NCBI GenBank assembly: GCA_963837165.1
Contig: CAWIMD010000011.1
Location: forward strand, 88,047-152,046
Direction: 5' to 3'
Source of the DNA: JAENWD01 sp963837165
GTDB lineage: Bacteria > Acidobacteriota > Vicinamibacteria > Vicinamibacterales > JAENWD01
Length of the DNA: 64,000 bases
Part shown: in pieces, positions 1 to 9,786 of the stretch
Layout of the letters: each line of letters begins with the position of its first letter
Position numbering within the stretch: position 1 is the first letter of the stretch
Notes under the pieces: generated by a model
Database searches by the model: none
What the model was told of the DNA's origin: nothing
The model's input: the letters and a program-made list of their open reading frames with translations, nothing else
Program-made: the position numbers and the translations under genes

Positions 1-127
1 GTGGAGTCGGCCGCTCGAGCGGCTCGGCAACCACGTCGGTGATGGAGTGGAAATCCGGCGAGCGCAGGATGAGCGTGGGGCGGCCCGCGACCGGGTTGTC
101 AAGCAGTTGTGCTTCCGTCTGGCTCAA
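1..127 (-). CDS. NrfD/polysulfide-reductase-like membrane subunit, N-terminus only
   Basis: This is a partial gene that runs off the left edge; about 42 codons are visible. Reading leftward from a TTG at 127 gives SQTEAQLL, then LILRSPDFHSITDVV and EPLERPTP. This cytoplasmic lead-in, ending in an R-P-T-P segment just before the first membrane helix, is what I expect for NrfD/PsrC/ActC-type quinone-interacting membrane subunits. No ATG or GTG lies in frame upstream before the promoter at 177-206. The nearest ribosome-site-like string is a G-rich stretch just before the TTG. Family assignment rests on the N-terminus alone, so it could be any NrfD-like subunit. The rest of the gene and its partners lie outside the window. 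Confidence 0.5.
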   Translation of the reverse strand, partial: MSQTEAQLLDNPVAGRPTLILRSPDFHSITDVVAEPLERPTP

Positions 128-176
128 ACCTGCCCCCGCGTTCGAGTGTGTCGAGCGGCCCTCGGGAAAGTGGCCG

Positions 177-206
177 TTTGTACCATCGCGCAATCGCGCG
201 AGTCAA
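177..206 (-). promoter_or_regulatory. sigma-70-like promoter for the NrfD-like gene
   Basis: On the minus strand TTGACT (201-206) is followed after 18 bp by TACAAA (177-182). Transcription would start near 170, leaving a leader of about 43 nt before the TTG at 127. It sits in the 97-bp gap after the FAD monooxygenase, so the NrfD-like gene probably has its own promoter. Confidence 0.45.
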
Positions 207-223
207 GAACGGCACCCGTCGCG

Positions 224-1477
224 CTACGCGCCCAGGTGGACCGTGAGGCCGATCTGCCGGAGCAGCGATTCCAGATCGCCGCCCGAGGCCGGAACACAGG
301 CAAAGATCCTCGCCCGGTTCTCCTGGACCCACGAGTCGGCGCCGGGAAGCGCACGCACCTCACCGCCGCCCGGGGACCCCGCCGCGTCGGGTGCTCCCGG
401 TGGACTGGAGGCGCCGAGGAGCCCTTGCCAGGACCTGTGCGTCTCGGCCGCGAACTCCTCGAGCAGCGACGGGGCTCCCCCCGCGCGCTGGATCCGCGAG
501 ATCCGTGCCGCCAGCTCGCGCGCTTCCACCAGTCCGGAGTTCATGCTCTGTACGGCCACCGGAGCCGCCTGGTGCGCCGCGTCCCCGGCGAGCCACACGG
601 CCCCCGTGCCGAAGCTCCGCGCGAGGCGAGACTCGAAAAGGGCGAGCGTCGACCAGTAGGTCTCGGTCGGCCGCGCCGTCCACCAGGGAGCCCTTTCGGC
701 GATCAGCTGCTCGAGTCGCTCGGTCGATGCCGCGTGGCGGGACGAGTCCTCGATCTGAAAGCCCCACCGGCAGCGCCCCTCCTCGAGGGGCCAGTAGACG
801 CTCGTCAGGTCGGGATCGAGAACGACGCGCACCTCGTCGGGAAGGGCCCCCGCCGCCTCGATTTCGTAGACGGAGAAGACCTGGCCCTTGCCGTGCGCGA
901 CCATCTCGATGCCGGCCATTCGCCGCACGGCCGAGTCGTACCCGTCGGCGCCGATCACGTACCGCGGTCGGATCGCCTCGCGTCGCGAAACGACCCACTC
1001 GCTGCGCGCGATGGGATAGCCGGTCGCGACCTGGTCGAGCGTCGCCACTTCCGCCTGGAGGGTGGCTCCGTCCGCGTCGAGGGACTCGAGGCGGTGCCTC
1101 CAGAGGACCTTGAGGTGCTTCTGGTGGAGCGCCTCCTCGACGGCCCGCTCCAGCACGCTCTGACGGACGACGAGGAGATAGGGATGCGTGGTCGGGAGCA
1201 CGGAATAGTCGATCTCGGCGCGCCGTTCCGGCCCCTCGTAGTAGGCGACCTTCGTCAGCGTCCGCCCGGCGTGGATCAGCCCCTCCGAAAGTCCGGCGTC
1301 GTCGAACACGCGGAGCGTGCGCGGATGGATGGCGAGGGCGTAGCTGTGCTGTCTGGTCCGCTGGTGCATGTCGACGATCTCCACGCGGACGCCGTCCTGC
1401 TGCAGGAACAGGGCCGCGACGAGACCGACCGGACCGGCGCCGACGACGAGGACTTCAGGATCGGGGTGATGGGACAT
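224..1477 (-). CDS. FAD-dependent aromatic-ring monooxygenase (UbiH/PHBH family)
   Basis: This 417-residue protein has the three landmarks of class A flavin monooxygenases. The N-terminal dinucleotide-binding GxGxxG is VVGAGPVGLVAA (about residues 11-22). A central GADGYDSAVRR corresponds to the DG motif, and GDAAHQAAPVAVQSMNSG near residue 285 is the second FAD-binding GD motif. The family hydroxylates aromatic substrates using NAD(P)H and oxygen. The substrate cannot be read from sequence; quinone or phenolic ring hydroxylation is plausible. The start is supported by a GAGGAGG ribosome site 6 nt upstream. It lies 26 bp downstream of hemY on the same strand and may be cotranscribed with it. 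Confidence 0.8.
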   Translation of the reverse strand: MSHHPDPEVLVVGAGPVGLVAALFLQQDGVRVEIVDMHQRTRQHSYALAIHPRTLRVFDDAGLSEGLIHAGRTLTKVAYYEGPERRAEIDYSVLPTTHPYLLVVRQSVLERAVEEALHQKHLKVLWRHRLESLDADGATLQAEVATLDQVATGYPIARSEWVVSRREAIRPRYVIGADGYDSAVRRMAGIEMVAHGKGQVFSVYEIEAAGALPDEVRVVLDPDLTSVYWPLEEGRCRWGFQIEDSSRHAASTERLEQLIAERAPWWTARPTETYWSTLALFESRLARSFGTGAVWLAGDAAHQAAPVAVQSMNSGLVEARELAARISRIQRAGGAPSLLEEFAAETHRSWQGLLGASSPPGAPDAAGSPGGGEVRALPGADSWVQENRARIFACVPASGGDLESLLRQIGLTVHLGA

Positions 1478-1492
1478 CGAGCCTCCTCAAAC

Positions 1493-1516
1493 GGGGTCGG
1501 GATTCATCCCGACCCC
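1493..1516. repeat. 24-bp palindrome overlapping the hemY stop codon
   Basis: Arms of 11 bp (GGGGTCGGGAT / ATCCCGACCCC) are separated by 2 bp. The hemY stop codon lies in the middle of the palindrome, so its last residues (MGSG) are encoded by one arm. The structure could end transcription of hemY or attenuate the downstream monooxygenase gene. It resembles in style the GGGGACAGTCCCC palindromes at 5471-5513. Confidence 0.7.
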
Positions 1517-2703
1517 ATCTGTACCCTGGTGGCGACCGAGGCGGCCTGTTCGAGCAGCATCGTCACGCCGATGCCCGCCACGTAGTTCCCCACCAGGAAG
1601 ACGCCGTGCGGCAACTCGGGGCCGCGCGCACGCACGGACTCGAGCTGCAGGTCATAGTGCGGGAGCGCCGCACGCCATCGGTGCACCAGTCGCGCAACCG
1701 GCGGAACCGATCGACCGCAGAGCAGCTGCCGGTCGCGATCCATCACCGCCTCCAGGTCGTCGTCGGAGAGATGCACCACGCTGCGATCGGCAGCGCCCCC
1801 ATAGATCCAGCTCTCGGAATACTGGCCGCCGCGCTGGGGAAAGACGTTCGTGTCGAACAGGAGCCCGAGCGCGCGGATGTCTCCGCCACGTGGAAACAGG
1901 ATCCCGCGGCGCCCCTGGTGCACCTCCTCCTCGGGATAGAAGGCCGTGATGCGGACCAGGGGGAGCATGTCGATCGTGGACAGCGCCTGGCTGGCGGCCG
2001 GCGCGGCGTCCCGAAGGCACTCCGCCGCGTCGCAGGCCGAGGTACAGATGACCGCAGGCGTCGAGCCATCCAGCCGGGCTGGCGTATTCAGGCGGATAGT
2101 CACCTCGCGCGTCCGCAGGTGCCGCTCCAGAGCGTCGATGAGCTCCTGCATGCCACGGGCAGGTGCCACCACGCCCTTGGGCGCGGGTCGCGCGGGCCGC
2201 TCCCGCGCGCCAAACACGAGCGACGCGCTCAGGGACCCGGGATCGCCGGCGTACATCCCCTGGAGGGCAGGACCGACGAGCCAGCGGGTCGCGCGATGGC
2301 CCAGCACACGCGCCCCCCATTGTTCGACCGTCTCGAACGGCCGAGGGCGACGCGTGCCCCGTGCGGTCGCCGTCACGAACCGCGCGGCGAGCGCGAGGTA
2401 CTCCCCGGGGGTCAATGGCCACCGCCTGGGCCGCTGCCGGTAGATGTACCGCGCGCGGCTGGACGACTGGGCGGAACACACCATCCGGAGTCCCAGGTCG
2501 CGGCACAGAGCGTCCACGCGAGCGGAGTTCTTCATCCCCATGGCCGCGGTTTCGACGGGACCGTGCGGCGTCTGCAGCGTCCCGATCAGGCCGCCGAGCC
2601 GATGGGTCTTCTCGACGATTTCGACGGGGAAGCCCGCGTGCGACAGGTAGTACGCGGTCGCCAGCCCTGAGAATCCTCCCCCAACGACCGTGACGGCCCT
2701 CAT
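1504..2703 (-). CDS. hemY: Protoporphyrinogen oxidase (oxygen-dependent, FAD)
   Basis: This 399-residue flavoprotein oxidises protoporphyrinogen IX to protoporphyrin IX, the penultimate haem step. It opens with the amine-oxidase-type FAD motif VVGGGFSGLATAYYLSHAG, then the glycine/arginine pair in KTHRLGGLIGT. It ends with GVFLVGNYVAGIGVTMLLEQA, the C-terminal FAD-binding segment. It is shorter than many PPOs (450-480 residues). Divergent from it, 174 bp away, is ferrochelatase, the next enzyme in the pathway, which strongly supports the call over a generic amine oxidase. The start ATG follows a weak CCGGGGA ribosome site. Haem made here would serve the cytochrome-rich ACIII-caa3 operon. Confidence 0.75.
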   Translation of the reverse strand: MRAVTVVGGGFSGLATAYYLSHAGFPVEIVEKTHRLGGLIGTLQTPHGPVETAAMGMKNSARVDALCRDLGLRMVCSAQSSSRARYIYRQRPRRWPLTPGEYLALAARFVTATARGTRRPRPFETVEQWGARVLGHRATRWLVGPALQGMYAGDPGSLSASLVFGARERPARPAPKGVVAPARGMQELIDALERHLRTREVTIRLNTPARLDGSTPAVICTSACDAAECLRDAAPAASQALSTIDMLPLVRITAFYPEEEVHQGRRGILFPRGGDIRALGLLFDTNVFPQRGGQYSESWIYGGAADRSVVHLSDDDLEAVMDRDRQLLCGRSVPPVARLVHRWRAALPHYDLQLESVRARGPELPHGVFLVGNYVAGIGVTMLLEQAASVATRVQMGSG

Positions 2704-2877
2704 TCCCCGGTCCAGAGGATGGTGGGAAGCAGCGTGGACTGTGAGGCAGCCCGGGGCGAAACGCGCCTGGTCGAAGTCACGTGCTGGAGGGGCGGCCGCA
2801 ACGAGGGCACGGTGACACGGCAGCTATGATAGGAAAGGTCCTCCGGATTGTCACGGTCTGTTGCAGGCTCCCGGGGT

Positions 2878-3891
2878 ATGGACGCATTGCTGTCACAACA
2901 AGGCCCTGGCAGCCGGATCGGCGTGCTGCTCACACAGCTCGGCACACCGGACGCGCCGACCCCGGCGGCGCTCCGTCGATACCTCCGGCAGTTTCTGAGC
3001 GACCGACGCGTCGTCGAGCGCAACCGGCTGCTCTGGTGGTTCGTCCTGAGGGCCCTGGTCCTGCCGCGCCGGCCTCGCCGATCGGCGGCGCTCTACCGGA
3101 GGATCTGGTCGCCGGACGGCTCGCCGTTGCTCGTCATCTCACGATCCCAGGCCCGCAGGCTCGAAGGCGAGCTCCACCGCCAGGAGCCGGAGCGCCTCAA
3201 GGTCGTGCTGGGCATGCGCTACGGCAGTCCGTCGATCGCGTCGGCCGTGCGGGAGCTGGCGGACTGGGGGGCGCACCGGATCCTGCTGTTTCCCCTCTAC
3301 CCGCAGTACGCAGGCGCCACGACGGGATCGACCTGCGACGAGGTGTTTGCGCAGCTGTCGATGCTGCGGTTCGTGCCGGCTCTCAGGGTCGTCCCGCCGT
3401 ACTACGCCCATACGGCGTACATCGAGGCGCTCGCCCAGTCGGTTCGCGAGGCCATGGCGGCCCGGCTGCGGCCTCCCGACAAGATCATCGTGTCCTTTCA
3501 CGGCATCCCGCAGCGCTACGTGGATAGCGGCGACCCGTATGCGTCGCACTGCGAGGCGACCGCCCGGTCGCTGGCGGCGCAGGCGGGCTGGGAGCCTGGC
3601 AGCTACCTGATGTCGTACCAGTCGCGTGCCGGCCGGGCGCCCTGGTTGCGTCCGTACACGGACGAGACCCTGCAGGAGCTGGCGCGGGCCGGCGCTCGTG
3701 ACGTCGTGGTGATCTGTCCTGGCTTCGTGGCCGACTGCCTGGAAACAATCGACGAAATCGGACACGTCGGCCTCGAGCAGTTCCGGGCTGCTGGCGGCCA
3801 GTCGCTGCAGCTCGTGGAGGGGCTCAACGATCGGCCGTGCTGGATTGCGGCCATGACCGAGATCGTGCTCGAGCAGATCCAGGGCTGGTAG
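2878..3891 (+). CDS. hemH: Ferrochelatase
   Basis: Inserts Fe2+ into protoporphyrin IX. The 337-residue product begins with the family lead RIGVLLTQLGTPDAP (usual form: GVLLVNLGTP) and continues with RRYLRQFLSDRRVVE. The region around SFHGIPQRYVDSGDPY holds the catalytic His of the SFHG(I/L)P motif. Near the C-terminus, VICPGFVADCLETIDEI holds the second metal-handling region with the conserved Glu. An in-frame TTG at 2848 has a better purine-rich ribosome site (AGGAAAGG), so a 10-residue longer form is possible. A TATGAT -10-like box lies at 2825-2830. Divergent from hemY. Confidence 0.9.
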   Translation: MDALLSQQGPGSRIGVLLTQLGTPDAPTPAALRRYLRQFLSDRRVVERNRLLWWFVLRALVLPRRPRRSAALYRRIWSPDGSPLLVISRSQARRLEGELHRQEPERLKVVLGMRYGSPSIASAVRELADWGAHRILLFPLYPQYAGATTGSTCDEVFAQLSMLRFVPALRVVPPYYAHTAYIEALAQSVREAMAARLRPPDKIIVSFHGIPQRYVDSGDPYASHCEATARSLAAQAGWEPGSYLMSYQSRAGRAPWLRPYTDETLQELARAGARDVVVICPGFVADCLETIDEIGHVGLEQFRAAGGQSLQLVEGLNDRPCWIAAMTEIVLEQIQGW

Positions 3892-3916
3892 GCACTCCTC
3901 CGGAACGTCTTGATAG

Positions 3917-3927
3917 TACGTCACGTA
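3917..3927. promoter_or_regulatory. Inverted repeat, possible PadR operator
   Basis: TACGTCACGTA is a perfect 11-bp inverted repeat immediately before and overlapping a TATTAT -10-like box (3926-3931). It lies about 18 bp upstream of the PadR start. PadR repressors often autoregulate through a palindrome over their own promoter; that this palindrome is the site is inference from position. Confidence 0.35.
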
Positions 3928-3944
3928 TTATTATGTTGCGTATC

Positions 3945-4520
3945 ATGACCGCCGTGCTCTCCGCCCTTGCAGGCGCCCTGTTGGGCCTGCTGCACGACGA
4001 ACCGATGTCCGGATACCAGCTGCGCAAGGTGTTCTCGACGACGCCGATGGGTCATTTCAGTGACAGCCCCGGGTCCATCTACCCCGCCCTGAGGCGGCTC
4101 GCCCGCCAGGGGCTTGTCGGCGGCGTGGTCGAGAACGCACGCTCGCTGAGGCCCCGGAGGGTCTACCGGGTGACCGCGCGCGGGCTGGACCGCCTCAAGG
4201 CCTGGCTCGGCGAGCCGGTGACGCGGGACCGGGTGGCTGACGACTTCGACGGGCTTCTGCTGCGGTTCGTGTTCATGCCGCAGACGATCGGCTTGGCCGC
4301 GACCGGTCGCTTCCTGGCGGAGCTCGAAGGGGAGACGGCGCGGTATCTGGACGACCTCCGCACGGCGGCCCGCGCCAGCGCCCGTGAGATGCCGCTGGCC
4401 GGCCGGCTCGGCCTCAGGGCCGGTATCGAGACCTACGCCGCACGTCTGCGCTGGGCGCGGGAGGCCCGCCGGACGGTTGCGAAGGAACTGGCGCGCGAGG
4501 GGCCGCGCGCGAGGAGCTGA
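3945..4520 (+). CDS. PadR-family transcriptional regulator
   Basis: This 191-residue product has an N-terminal winged helix of the PadR type: LLGLLHDEPMSGYQL, then SPGSIYPALRRLARQGLV, the recognition-helix region. A C-terminal alpha-helical dimerisation part follows (Vir_C-like). PadR proteins are usually ligand-responsive repressors. Two ATGs are possible, at 3933 and 3945; a reading frame open from 3837 overlaps hemH and is unlikely to be used. I prefer 3945 because the -10-like TATTAT lies only just upstream. It is 3 bp from the next membrane-protein gene, which it probably controls together with itself. Confidence 0.85.
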   Translation: MTAVLSALAGALLGLLHDEPMSGYQLRKVFSTTPMGHFSDSPGSIYPALRRLARQGLVGGVVENARSLRPRRVYRVTARGLDRLKAWLGEPVTRDRVADDFDGLLLRFVFMPQTIGLAATGRFLAELEGETARYLDDLRTAARASAREMPLAGRLGLRAGIETYAARLRWAREARRTVAKELAREGPRARS

Positions 4521-4523
4521 CCC

Positions 4524-5387
4524 ATGCGAACGTTCATTGCCGCTCTGGTCGGCGGCCTGGTGGTGCTGGTCTCTCAGATGCTCGTCGGAATGCTCTGGCT
4601 GCCCGCGACCCTGGCTCGGCCGTCGGGATCGGCGGCCTGGGGCGTGGCGGCGGACCTGATCCTCGCCGCGACGCTGGCCGGGCTCGCCCGTCGCTCCCGA
4701 TTGCACGGGATGGCGTTGGCGGGTCTGTTGTTCGGCGTCGCGTTCGTCATCGGCTCGGCGACTGGCTTGCTCGAGGCGGTGGTGTTCGGTGTCTTGCCAG
4801 TGTCCACGGTCTGGGCGCTGATGCCCATGTCGTCGGTTCCGCTCGCCGCCGGAGCCATCGCCGTCGTCGTCACGGCCGGCGCCTGGTCGAGGGCCGCGCG
4901 GCCGGCGGCGTCGCCGCCATCCGGGCCGGTCGCGGCGTTCGTCGCCCGTGGCGCGGCGGCGTCTGCGTTCTATGTCGTGTGCTACTTCACGGCCGGCGCG
5001 ATCATCTTCCCCTGGGTCCGGACGTTCTACGAGGCCCATCGACTGCCGCCTTTCGAGACGGTGCTGGCCCTTCAGTTCTTCGTCCGCGGGCCGATCTTCG
5101 TCCTGACCATTGCGCTGCTGGTCCGCCAGCTGTCCGGATCGCGTCGGCTGCACGCGCTGGCCGCCGGCGCCGCCATGGCGATTCTCGGCGGGGTCGTCCC
5201 GCTCCTGGTGCCGAACCCGTTCTTCCCGGACGTGGTGCGATGGGCCCACTTCGCCGAGACCGCGTCGTCGAACTTCGTGTTCGGCGCCGTCACCGGGTGG
5301 CTCATGAGTCCGTCGCGTGCCATACTCCCGCACGGCCAGCCCAGCCACGGCCCGGCCAAGGAGATCGCACATGGCGGGATCGGGTGA
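4524..5387 (+). CDS. Hypothetical polytopic membrane protein in PadR operon
   Basis: This 287-residue protein has about eight hydrophobic stretches. Examples are FIAALVGGLVVLVSQMLVGM at the start, a central MALAGLLFGVAFVIGSATG, and LHALAAGAAMAILGGVVPLL near the end. I recognise no catalytic motif or family. It follows the PadR gene by 3 bp and overlaps the amidase by 17 bp, so the three are likely one transcript. By analogy with PadR operons it may be a transport or membrane-stress protein under PadR control, but nothing in the sequence proves that. Confidence 0.7.
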   Translation: MRTFIAALVGGLVVLVSQMLVGMLWLPATLARPSGSAAWGVAADLILAATLAGLARRSRLHGMALAGLLFGVAFVIGSATGLLEAVVFGVLPVSTVWALMPMSSVPLAAGAIAVVVTAGAWSRAARPAASPPSGPVAAFVARGAAASAFYVVCYFTAGAIIFPWVRTFYEAHRLPPFETVLALQFFVRGPIFVLTIALLVRQLSGSRRLHALAAGAAMAILGGVVPLLVPNPFFPDVVRWAHFAETASSNFVFGAVTGWLMSPSRAILPHGQPSHGPAKEIAHGGIG

Positions 5388-7032
5388 CCGCATCGACAGG
5401 CGGAACTTCCTGCGCGCCGGCGCCGCCGCGCTTGCCGTCTCGTGTCCCAGAACAGCACACGCCGCCGACTCGGGGACAGTCCCCGATCCGCGCGCAATCG
5501 GGGACAGTCCCCGATTTCCGGGGTTCGAGCTCGACGAGGCCTCGATCGACGAGCTGCAGCGGCGGATGCGATCGGGGCAGGAAACCGCGGTCTCGATCAC
5601 CCAGAAGTACTTGACCAGAATCGAGATGCTCGACCGCCAGGGGCCGGCGCTCCGAGCGGTGCTCGAGACGAACCCGGACGCCCTGGCCATCGCGGCCACC
5701 CTGGACGCTGAACGCAAGGCGGGCCGGCTGCGCGGACCCCTGCACGGGATCCCGGTGCTGGTGAAGGACAACGTCGGAACGGCGGACCGGATGACCACGA
5801 CCGCCGGCTCGCTCGCGTTGGAAGGCTCGACGCCCACTTCCGACGCCCCGATCGTGGCGCGCCTCCGCCACGCCGGCGCCATCATCCTCGGCAAGACCAA
5901 CCTCAGCGAGTGGGCGAACTTCCGTTCGAGCCGCTCCACCAGCGGCTGGTCGGGACGCGGCGGCCTCTGCCGCAATCCGTACGCGCTCGATCGCAACACG
6001 TCCGGCTCGAGCTCCGGCACCGGCGCCGGCGTCGCCGCGAACTTCGCCGCCGCCGGGGTGGGCACCGAGACCGACGGCTCGATCGTCTCGCCCTCGAATC
6101 ACGCCTCGCTGGTGGGCGTGAAGCCGACGGTGGGCCTGCTCAGCCGGACGGGCATCGTCCCGATCTCCAAGACGCAGGACACCGCCGGGCCCATGGCCCG
6201 CACCGTGCGCGACGCCGCGCTCCTGCTCGGCGCCATGGCCGGCATCGATCCGGCCGATCCCGCCACCAGAAGTGCCACCGGGCACATCGCGCCCGACTAC
6301 ACCGCGTTCCTGGACCCCAACGGCCTGAAGGGCGCCCGCATCGGCGTGCCGCGCAAGAAGGTGTTCGGCTACAGCCCGTGGTCCGACCGTCTCGCCGAGG
6401 ACGCCATCGACGTCATGAAGCGGCTCGGCGCCGTCATCGTCGACCCGGCCGACGAGCACACGACAGGAGACATCGGCGAGGCGGAGATGACCGTGCTGCT
6501 CTACGAGTTCAAGGCCGGCCTGAACGCCTATCTCGCGGGACCCGGGGCCGGCGCGCCAGTGAAGTCCCTGGCCGAGGCGATCCGGTTCAACGTCGCGCAC
6601 GCGGCGCAGGAGATGCCCTATTTCGGGCAGGACGTCTTCGAGAATGCCGAGCAGAAGGGGCCCCTCACGGAGATCCCGTATCGAGACGCGCTGCTCCACT
6701 GCCGGCGCCACTCACGCACGCTCTACCTCGACCAGATGCTCCATGCCCACCGGCTCGACGCGCTCGTGATGCCGACCGACAGCCCGCCCTGGACGACGGA
6801 CCTGGTCAACGGCGACCACTTCCTTGGCGGGAGCTCCACGGCGCCCGCCGTGGCCGGCTACCCGCACGTGACGGTGCCGGCAGGCTACGCGTTCGGGCTT
6901 CCGGTCGGGGTGTCGTTCGTGGGGCCGGCGTGGAGCGAGCCGACGCTGCTCAAGCTCGCCTACGCCTACGAGCAGGCGACGAAGCACCGTCACGCGCCCA
7001 GCTTTGCACCGACGGCGGAACTGGGAGGATAG
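5371..7032 (+). CDS. Exported amidase-signature hydrolase
   Basis: This 553-residue serine amidase has the amidase signature fold. It starts with a Tat-like signal (DRRNFLRAGAAALAV). The catalytic Lys lies in GIPVLVKDN (about residue 130). The Gly/Ser-rich signature is SGSSSGTGAGVAA (about 207-219), followed by ETDGSIVSP carrying the nucleophilic Ser and by VGVKPTVGLLSRTGIVPIS. The family hydrolyses amides such as peptides or aryl amides; GatA is unlikely because of the export signal and the lack of gatB/gatC. Between signal and catalytic domain sit two copies of a DNA palindrome translated as TVPDPRAIGDSP. The TAG stop lies in the first unit of a GGAGGATAGGAGGATG array. The ATG at 5371 is chosen over an earlier in-frame start because it begins the Tat signal. 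Confidence 0.85.
   Translation: MAGSGDRIDRRNFLRAGAAALAVSCPRTAHAADSGTVPDPRAIGDSPRFPGFELDEASIDELQRRMRSGQETAVSITQKYLTRIEMLDRQGPALRAVLETNPDALAIAATLDAERKAGRLRGPLHGIPVLVKDNVGTADRMTTTAGSLALEGSTPTSDAPIVARLRHAGAIILGKTNLSEWANFRSSRSTSGWSGRGGLCRNPYALDRNTSGSSSGTGAGVAANFAAAGVGTETDGSIVSPSNHASLVGVKPTVGLLSRTGIVPISKTQDTAGPMARTVRDAALLLGAMAGIDPADPATRSATGHIAPDYTAFLDPNGLKGARIGVPRKKVFGYSPWSDRLAEDAIDVMKRLGAVIVDPADEHTTGDIGEAEMTVLLYEFKAGLNAYLAGPGAGAPVKSLAEAIRFNVAHAAQEMPYFGQDVFENAEQKGPLTEIPYRDALLHCRRHSRTLYLDQMLHAHRLDALVMPTDSPPWTTDLVNGDHFLGGSSTAPAVAGYPHVTVPAGYAFGLPVGVSFVGPAWSEPTLLKLAYAYEQATKHRHAPSFAPTAELGG
5471..5513. repeat. Two copies of a 15-bp palindrome inside the amidase gene
   Basis: CGGGGACAGTCCCCG occurs at 5471-5485 and 5499-5513, with identical flanking T/A bases. 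Both are read through in frame in the linker between the amidase signal peptide and its catalytic domain. The sequence has the character of a dispersed REP-type element tolerated in a flexible linker. Confidence 0.85.
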
Positions 7033-7078
7033 GAGGATGGGAGGATAGGAGGATGGGAGGATAGGAGGATGGGAGGGA
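7021..7078. repeat. Tandem array of a 16-bp GGAGGATA/GGAGGATG unit
   Basis: Three and a half copies of GGGAGGATAGGAGGAT occupy the space between the convergent amidase and oxidase subunit IV genes. The amidase stop codon TAG is part of the first unit. A reverse-complement array of the same unit sits at 50903-50947. Confidence 0.9.
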
Positions 7079-7090
7079 CCCATCCTGCTC

Positions 7091-7414
7091 TCAGTGCCGG
7101 ATCGGCGGCACGTTCATCCACCCGCGGCTGCTGTAGTCGAGCATGAGCATGCCCAGCAGGATGGCCAGCCAGAACAATCCGCTCCCGAGAACGATCCAGG
7201 TCAGCTTCGGGCTGTATTTCAGGTGCATGAAGAACAGCACGACGAGCGTGGCCTTGGCCACCGCAATCCCCAGCGCCACGACGATGTTCAGGAATCCGAG
7301 ATCGACGAACGCAGCCCCCACCGTCAGGGCCGTCAGGACCATGAGGGCCCCGAAGATCCCGAAATAGACGGAGCGCGGCAGGATGTGCACGTCGTGGGCG
7401 GTGTGATCGGTCAT
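7091..7414 (-). CDS. caa3-type cytochrome c oxidase subunit IV
   Basis: This 107-residue protein has three hydrophobic helices (YFGIFGALMVLTALTVGAAF; NIVVALGIAVAKATLVVLFF; WIVLGSGLFWLAILLGMLML). The signature KATLVVLFFMHLKYSPKL is typical of prokaryotic COX4/CtaF/CyoD proteins. This subunit stabilises the oxidase complex rather than catalysing. It is the last gene of the ACIII-caa3 operon, 7 bp after subunit III, and faces the amidase gene tail to tail. Confidence 0.88.
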   Translation of the reverse strand: MTDHTAHDVHILPRSVYFGIFGALMVLTALTVGAAFVDLGFLNIVVALGIAVAKATLVVLFFMHLKYSPKLTWIVLGSGLFWLAILLGMLMLDYSSRGWMNVPPIRH

Positions 7415-7421
7415 CTCGCGA

Positions 7422-9783
<2,362 letters not shown>

Positions 9784-9786
9784 CCC

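Noticed and set aside
3921..6065. 714-codon minus-strand frame opposite padR, membrane protein and amidase
   Set aside because: Arg/Gln/Pro-rich shadow; the plus-strand genes have clear motifs and starts.
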